From NCBI RefSeq assembly GCF_017811175.1, contig NZ_JACWIJ010000002.1, positions 1,860,001-1,924,000 on the forward strand: a stretch of DNA of 64,000 bases, read 5' to 3'. Position numbers and translations under genes: made by a program. Source of the stretch: Melaminivora jejuensis (GTDB taxonomy: Bacteria; Pseudomonadota; Gammaproteobacteria; Burkholderiales; Burkholderiaceae_C). A model generated the notes under the pieces. That model ran no database searches. It saw only the letters and a program-made list of their open reading frames with translations, and had not been told where the DNA came from. Of this stretch, positions 56,578 to 64,000 are shown in pieces (the first letter of the stretch is position 1; every line of letters starts with the position of its first letter).

Positions 56578-59067
56578 TCACCGCTGTTCTTGCTCGTGCT
56601 CGTCGATCAAGTGGTGCCAGTAGCGCCGCCCCTGCTGGCGCTCGCAGTGCAGCCGGCCCGCGTCCGACGCCCACCGGGCAGCGCCGCAGGCCGGGCTGGC
56701 TACCAGCTCGATGCCGCGCTGGCGATAGCGCTGCACGACCTCGGGCGCCGGGTGGCCGAAGGGGTTGCGCCAGCCCGACTGCACCAGGGCCAGGCGTGGC
56801 TGCACGGCGTCGATGAAGGCCTCGCTGGAGGAAGTCTTGCTGCCGTGGTGCGGCACCAGCAGCACCTGCGCCGCCAGGGGCGCAGCGGCGGCGACTAGGG
56901 CGCGCTCCTGGGCGCGCTCGATATCGCCGGCCAGCAGCGCCGCCGCGCCCGGCACACCGGGGCGCACGGGCTGCGCCTGCACGCGCAGCACGCAGCTGCG
57001 CGCGTTGGGGCGCGGCGCTGGCCCGGCAGGCTGCGGCCCTGGGTGCAGGAACTGGAATTCGACGCCATCGCGGCTCCAGCGCTGGCCGGCCTGGCAGGGC
57101 TGCACGCTGCGCCCAGCCGGCAGGGCCGGCGCCGGGTCGAAGGAGGCCAGCAGCGCCGCAGCGCCCTGGTGCTGCAGCACGGCAGCAGTGCCGCCGGTGT
57201 GGTCGCCGTCGCTGTGGCTGAGCACGACATGCTGCAGCCGCTCGCCCCAGGCCTGCAGCAGCGGCACCACCACGCGCTCGCCAGCATCGGCACTGGTGCT
57301 GTAGCGCGGGCCGGTGTCGTACAGCAGGCTGTAGCGGGCCGTACGCACCAGCACCGCCTGGCCCTGGCCGACATCCAGCGCCAGCAGCTCGAACTGGCCG
57401 GGTGCCGGGCGCGGCGGCTGCCACAGCAGCGCCGGCAGCAGCAGCGGCAGGCCCAGCAGCCGCAAGGCCCAGGGCAGGCGCAGCGCCAGCACCAGACCGC
57501 CCACCACCGCTGCCAGGCCGGCCCACAGCGGCGCCTGCGGCAACTGCAACTGCGCTCCGGGCCAGGCGGCCAGCCACTGCAGCCACAGCGCCAGCAACTC
57601 CACGCTTGCCGCCGCCGGCTGCCACAGCCACGGCCACAGCACCCCGCCCAGGGCCAGCGGCAGCACCACCGCCGTCGTCCAGGGAATGGCCAGCACATTG
57701 GCGATCAACCCCACCAGCGACACCTGGCCGAACAGCAGCAGCGTCAGCGGGCTGAGCGCCAGCGTGACCACCCATTGCTCACGCAATAATGATAGAAATA
57801 GGCCTGAAACCCTTGACTGGCGTGCGCTGACAGCTCCTTTATCGGTAGCAAAAAGAATACCCACGGCAACAAAGCTGAGCCAAAAGCCGGCCTGCAGCAA
57901 GGCCCAGGGGTCGGCCAGCACCACCACCGCACAGGCCAGCAGCCAGACCTGCGGCCAGGGCCAGTGCCGTCCCGACAAGCGCAGCAGCGCCACGCTGGCC
58001 AGCATCAGCACGGTGCGCTGCGCCGGCACGCCCCAGCCGCTGAACAGGGCATAAGCCGCCGCCAGCAGCACGCCGCCCACCAGGGCCGCGTGCGGCGCCG
58101 GGGTCAGCAGGCACAGGCGCGCGCTCCTGCGCCACAGCCAGCCCAGGGCCGCCGCTGCCAGCCAGGCGAACAAGGTGATATGCAGGCCTGAGATGCTCAT
58201 CAAGTGCGCCACGCCGGTGATGCGAAACACCTCCCAGTCGGCGCGGTCTATGGCGCGCTGGTCGCCGGTGACCAATGCCGCCACCACACCGGCGGCGCGC
58301 CGGCGCGCCTCGTCAGCCTGGGGCGTGGCCAGCCGGCGCACGATGGCGTCGCGCACATGCTGGCGCAGTTGCTCGACCGGGTATCGCCAGGTGCTGCCCA
58401 GCCGCTCGGGCGGCGCGTCGCGCCCACCGGCGCGCACATAGCCAGTGGCCTGCACGCCCTGCCCCCACAGCCACAGCTCGTAGTCGAAGCCATGCGGGTT
58501 GCGCGCCCCGTGCGGCGCTTTCAGGCGCACCGTCAGGCGCCAGCGCTCGCCAGCCTGCACATCGGGCGGCGGATGCGCTGCCGGCCGGCCCCAGCCGGCG
58601 GCATACCAGCTCAGGTCGATCAACTTCGGCAACGCCATTGGCCGATCTCCCAGCCGGGCCGACTCCACCGCCAGGCGCAGGCGCAGGCCGCTCTCGCCCG
58701 GCTGGGGCATGGCGGCGACCACACCCGTCACGCGTACATCCTGGCCCTGCAGCGCCGGGGCCAGTGCGCCGGACAGAAACACCAGCGCGCGCAGGCCGCA
58801 CAGCCCCCAGGCCAGCGCTGCCGCTCCCAGCAGGGCCGCCCCGGCACGCATGACGGGACGCCGCGCGCCCAGGCCACGCCACGCCTGGACGAGGATCAGC
58901 AGGCCCAGCGCCAGGGCTGCGCCGTAGGCCGGCCAGCCCCACAGGGCCGCCTGCTGCAATTGCACTGCCGTGCCCAGCACGACACCCAGCAGGGCGGCGC
59001 TGCCCGCCCAGGGTCGGGCGCTGTGCAACACTTGCCGGCCTTTTTCAAACCTGACGGAGATCACCAT
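56578..59067 (-). CDS. comEC: DNA uptake channel ComEC/Rec2
   Basis: An 829-residue polytopic membrane protein for translocating single-stranded DNA during transformation. An N-terminal DUF4131-like region is followed by the Competence domain (VAHLMSISGLHITLFAWLAA, with SGLH conserved; then GWGVPAQRTVLMLASVALLR) and a C-terminal metallo-beta-lactamase-like domain with HSDGDHTGG (about residue 615) and VPHHGSKTSSSEAF. At about residues 405-428 a copy of the dispersed repeat is translated in frame between membrane helices. The start codon overlaps that of ridA on the other strand. Confidence 0.94.
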   Translation of the reverse strand: MVISVRFEKGRQVLHSARPWAGSAALLGVVLGTAVQLQQAALWGWPAYGAALALGLLILVQAWRGLGARRPVMRAGAALLGAAALAWGLCGLRALVFLSGALAPALQGQDVRVTGVVAAMPQPGESGLRLRLAVESARLGDRPMALPKLIDLSWYAAGWGRPAAHPPPDVQAGERWRLTVRLKAPHGARNPHGFDYELWLWGQGVQATGYVRAGGRDAPPERLGSTWRYPVEQLRQHVRDAIVRRLATPQADEARRRAAGVVAALVTGDQRAIDRADWEVFRITGVAHLMSISGLHITLFAWLAAAALGWLWRRSARLCLLTPAPHAALVGGVLLAAAYALFSGWGVPAQRTVLMLASVALLRLSGRHWPWPQVWLLACAVVVLADPWALLQAGFWLSFVAVGILFATDKGAVSARQSRVSGLFLSLLREQWVVTLALSPLTLLLFGQVSLVGLIANVLAIPWTTAVVLPLALGGVLWPWLWQPAAASVELLALWLQWLAAWPGAQLQLPQAPLWAGLAAVVGGLVLALRLPWALRLLGLPLLLPALLWQPPRPAPGQFELLALDVGQGQAVLVRTARYSLLYDTGPRYSTSADAGERVVVPLLQAWGERLQHVVLSHSDGDHTGGTAAVLQHQGAAALLASFDPAPALPAGRSVQPCQAGQRWSRDGVEFQFLHPGPQPAGPAPRPNARSCVLRVQAQPVRPGVPGAAALLAGDIERAQERALVAAAAPLAAQVLLVPHHGSKTSSSEAFIDAVQPRLALVQSGWRNPFGHPAPEVVQRYRQRGIELVASPACGAARWASDAGRLHCERQQGRRYWHHLIDEHEQEQR
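57783..57849 (+). repeat. Dispersed repeat, copy i, inside comEC
   Basis: CTGAAACCCTTGACTGGCGT then GCGCTGACAGCTCCTTTATC, similar to copy b. The comEC frame passes through it, encoding GAVSARQSRVSGLFLSLL. Confidence 0.75.
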
Positions 59068-59523
59068 GAGCGTTTATGACAGGCTCCAGGAGCTGAACAT
59101 CACCCTGCCCCCGTGGCGGTGCCGGCGGCGGCCTACGTGCCCTATGTGCAGACCGGCAATCTGGTCTTCCTGAGTGGCCACATCGCCCGCCGCGACGGCA
59201 AGCCATGGGTGGCGCAGCTGGGCCGCGACATCGGCACCGAGGAGGGCAAGGCCGCCGCGCGCGCCGTCGCCATCGACCTGCTGGGCACGCTGCACGAGGC
59301 TACCGGAGGCGATCTGAACCGCGTCAAGCGCATCGTCAAGCTCATGAGCCTGGTCAACTCCACGGGCGACTTCACCGAGCAGCACCTGGTGACCAACGGT
59401 GCCAGCGAACTCATCGGCCAGGTCTTCGGCGAGGCCGGCAAGCACGCGCGCAGCGCCTTTGGCGTGGCGCAAATCCCCATGGGCGCCTGCGTGGAAATCG
59501 AGCTGATCGCAGAGCTGGCCTGA
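59066..59523 (+). CDS. RidA-family protein (apparent frameshift near the start)
   Basis: With one base restored the product is about 152 residues. RidA proteins hydrolyse reactive enamine/imine intermediates. Matching blocks are YVQTGNLVFLSGHIARRDGK, GDLNRVKRIVKLMSLVNS and GKHARSAFGVAQIPMGACVE, with the arginine in HARSAFG that binds the carboxylate. The ATG at 59066 opens MSVYDRLQELNITLP, but the C run 59108-59112 seems one base short, so the frame changes before VAVPAAAYVPYV. It belongs to the longer (about 150-residue) RidA subgroup. Divergent from comEC with overlapping start codons. Confidence 0.85.
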
Positions 59524-59577
59524 CACCCGCCAGCGCTGCCCGACCCGTCCGCCGGTGCGCCGGGAGCAAGAGCTTCG

Positions 59578-61362
59578 TCAAAAGCTTTCCCAGTCATCCT
59601 CGGCACCCGCCGCTGCCGGCTTGCGCGCAGGTGGCGCACTTCTGGCAGCAAGCACAGGCGCGGCACCAGCAGTGGCAGCAGCGCCAGCAGCCGGTGCAGC
59701 GACCCGGACGGGAGCTGCTGGCCGGGGCGCCAGCCGGGGTGCGGCAGCAGCCGGCATCGGCGCTGGCGCTGGCGCCGCAGGGGCGGGCCGGACTGGCGCT
59801 GCCGGTGCGCCGCCGCCATCCTCCACCTTGAAGACCGACACCACCTGCGCCAGCTGCTGCGCCTGCTCGCGCAGGCTTTGCGCGGCAGCGGCACTTTGCT
59901 CGACCAGCGCAGCGTTTTGCTGCGTCATCCGGTCGAGCTGGCCTACCGCCTGATTGACCTGCCCGACACCAGCACTTTGCTCGGCGGCAGCCGCCGTGAC
60001 CTCACCGATCATGTCAGCTACGCGCTGCACCGACTGCACGATCTCGCCCATGGTGCCGCCAGCCTGCTGCACCAGGCGCGAGCCGCTCTCCACGTTTTCG
60101 ACCGAGACGTCGATCAGGCCCTTGATCTCCCGGGCGGCGGTAGCGGCGCGCTGCGCCAGCGTGCGCACCTCGCCGGCCACTACGGCAAAGCCCCGGCCCT
60201 GCTCGCCGGCACGCGCGGCTTCGACAGCGGCGTTGAGCGCCAGGATGTTGGTCTGGAAGGCGATGCCGTCGATCACGCCGATGATGTCGGAGATCTTGCG
60301 GCTGCTGGCCTGGATGGCCTCCATGGTGCTGACCACTTCGGACACCACCGCGCCGCCGCGCTGCGCCACATCGCGCGCGCTGCTGGCCAACTGGCTGGCT
60401 TGGCTGGCGCTGCCGGCGCTCTGGGCAATGGTGCTGGTGAACTCCTCCATGGCCGCCGCCGTCTGCTGCAGGTTGCTGGAGGTGCTTTCGGTGCGCGCCG
60501 ACAGATCCTGGTTGCCAGCGGCGATCTGGTCGCTGGCGGTGGCGATGCTGTCGGTGCTGCTGCGCACCTGCGCCACCATGCGCGCCAGCGAGGCACGCAT
60601 GGCCTCCAGCGAGGCCAGCAATTCGCCGAACTCATCGCCGCGCCGGGAATCGGAGGCGCGCGCACTCAGGTCGCCACGCGCGATGCGCCCGGCCAGGCCG
60701 CTGGCCTGCAGCAGGGGCTGCTGGATGGTGCGGATCAGGAACTGGGTGCCGGCCACGATGGCCAGCAGCACGCCCAGCACCATCACGCCGGCAATCTGCA
60801 CGGTGCGCAGGCGATCCTGGCCCAGCTCCACCTTGCGCTCGGCGGAGTAGGCCCGCTGCATCTCGGCAAACTCGTGCAGCGTGCGCAGGTAGCTGGCCGA
60901 TGCCGGGTTGTACTGCTGGCCGATCAGCTCCATGGCCTCGTCGTGCTGGCCGGCACTCTTGAGGGCCACGGCCTTCTTGCGCAGCTCCAGCATGGCCGTG
61001 CGCGCCTGGGCGATCCTGGCCATCTGCGCCTTGTCAACGTCGCGGGTGGCCAGCTCCTGCAGGCGTTTTTGCAGCTCGCTGATCCGCGCCGAGGTGGCCG
61101 GAATGGTTTCCTTGAACTGCGCCTCCACCGCCGGGTCGGAGCTGACGATCATGGCCTCCGTGCGCGCCGCATTGGTCTCGGTCAGGCCCTGCCAGCGCAG
61201 AGCCGATTCGACGCGCTCGGCCAGGTCGAGCATCACCAGATCAGCCTGAGCCTGGGACTTGGATGAGCGATAGCCGGCAAAGCCGACCACCGCCACCAGC
61301 AAGATGACCAGTATCAGCACCGCCAGCCAGAGCTTGTGCGAAATGCGCAGCGAGCGAAACAT
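59578..61362 (-). CDS. Methyl-accepting chemotaxis protein with C-terminal pentapeptide
   Basis: A 594-residue chemoreceptor. TM1 (about 10-30), a four-helix-bundle ligand domain (about 35-190), TM2 ([18 protein letters not shown]), HAMP (about 212-265), and a signalling hairpin whose tip is [20 protein letters not shown]. After the helices a 60-residue Ala/Pro-rich linker leads to the terminal DWESF, matching the xWxxF tether that recruits CheR methyltransferase in high-abundance receptors. Start at 61362. Confidence 0.93.
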   Translation of the reverse strand: MFRSLRISHKLWLAVLILVILLVAVVGFAGYRSSKSQAQADLVMLDLAERVESALRWQGLTETNAARTEAMIVSSDPAVEAQFKETIPATSARISELQKRLQELATRDVDKAQMARIAQARTAMLELRKKAVALKSAGQHDEAMELIGQQYNPASASYLRTLHEFAEMQRAYSAERKVELGQDRLRTVQIAGVMVLGVLLAIVAGTQFLIRTIQQPLLQASGLAGRIARGDLSARASDSRRGDEFGELLASLEAMRASLARMVAQVRSSTDSIATASDQIAAGNQDLSARTESTSSNLQQTAAAMEEFTSTIAQSAGSASQASQLASSARDVAQRGGAVVSEVVSTMEAIQASSRKISDIIGVIDGIAFQTNILALNAAVEAARAGEQGRGFAVVAGEVRTLAQRAATAAREIKGLIDVSVENVESGSRLVQQAGGTMGEIVQSVQRVADMIGEVTAAAAEQSAGVGQVNQAVGQLDRMTQQNAALVEQSAAAAQSLREQAQQLAQVVSVFKVEDGGGAPAAPVRPAPAAPAPAPMPAAAAPRLAPRPAAPVRVAAPAAGAAATAGAAPVLAARSAPPARKPAAAGAEDDWESF

Positions 61363-61494
61363 GAAGGACTCCTAAAACCTGGCCTGCCCCATCTGCAGAC
61401 ACCTCATTCACATTTGGCCACAAAATATCGCCTTGCTGGCTCGCGCGCACGACAGCTTCTTGGCCAGGGCCGCGCACGCCAGCCCACTGGTCGG

Positions 61495-63839
<2,345 letters not shown>

Positions 63840-63841
63840 GC

Positions 63842-63905
63842 TTCAAAAATAATAGCTGCTTGCGCTTGACTGGCGCTGGCTAGAGGCCAAAACGTTCAAA
63901 TACTC
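63842..63905 (-). repeat. Dispersed repeat, copy l, upstream of parC
   Basis: Read on the minus strand: CGCCAGTCAAGCGCAAGCAG then CTATTATTTTTGAAG, ending directly at the parC start region. The remaining 95 bases of the window show no gene I can support. Confidence 0.78.
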
Positions 63906-64000
63906 AAAAAGGGGGCCAAATTTGCTATTGCCACTCGGAGGATGCCTGGAGGCAGCCTTGGCCAGCTGGATGCCTGGTTCAACGGGGCGGCGAGGCATGT

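Noticed and set aside
63942..64000. Start of a plus-strand gene (ATG after GGAGG)
   Set aside because: The spacing between GGAGG and ATG is zero and only about 19 codons are visible; no family recognised.

Overview
The window is a piece of a GC-rich betaproteobacterial chromosome, most likely from the Comamonadaceae (Acidovorax/Alicycliphilus/Melaminivora-like). This rests on the protein types (ModE-modABC, several Liv-type ABC importers, TRAP transporters, acyl-CoA catabolism) and on a dispersed repeat with core CAAGCGCTGACAGCTAT, which I associate with this family from memory. No tRNA, rRNA or CRISPR is visible, and no gene-free stretch exceeds about 300 bases.

Layout. 1-4.3 kb: end of a porin, then a tightly overlapping run of HIT protein, Bcr/CflA efflux protein, miaA and a LolD-like ABC ATPase. 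4.3-11.8 kb: small heat-shock protein, an FtsX-like ABC permease broken by four frameshifts, an IS256-family element with a damaged transposase, a PLP-dependent cysteine-desulfhydrase-like enzyme, an AttH-like lipocalin and a CZB-domain protein. The ATPase, permease and lipocalin look like a dispersed Att-type ABC export system. 12-18 kb (minus): Liv-type importer livG-livF-SBP-SBP-livH-livM with two tandem binding proteins. 18.2-21.7 kb: modE divergent from modABC. 21.8-23 kb: ISAs1-family copy 1. 23.2-27 kb: TRAP permeases dctQM convergent with dctP. 27-30.2 kb (minus): xseB-ispA-dxs, the start of isoprenoid synthesis. 30.4-35.1 kb: Rieske oxygenase, EamA permease, sulfurtransferase, semialdehyde dehydrogenase.

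35.2-46.9 kb (plus) is a catabolic island: Liv importer (livHMGF and SBP) with an acyl-CoA synthetase, then acyl-CoA dehydrogenase, thiolase and a bifunctional enoyl-CoA hydratase/3-hydroxyacyl-CoA dehydrogenase. After ISAs1 copy 2 (47-48.2 kb) comes a minus-strand operon (56.5 to 48.2 kb): TetR regulator, SDR, acyl-CoA dehydrogenase, BKACE-type beta-keto acid cleavage enzyme and three AMP-forming acid-CoA ligases. One of these ligases is a broken SDR-ligase chimera next to a MITE-like hairpin. Similar palindromes (core AAGC-N4-GCTT) lie upstream of the tetR operon, the dehydrogenase operon and the second livH, suggesting one TetR regulon for import, CoA activation and oxidation of a carboxylic acid. 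56.6-64 kb: comEC, ridA, a chemoreceptor and parC.

Two themes stand out. First, at least twelve copies of the dispersed repeat occur; three lie in frame inside coding sequences (miaA, the permease, comEC) and both ISAs1 copies sit in or beside one. Second, eight single-base deletions in G/C runs break otherwise normal genes, including essential parC, which points to residual assembly indels rather than decay. The 16-bp duplication in the ligase and the 5-bp deletion in the IS256 transposase are different in kind and look real.
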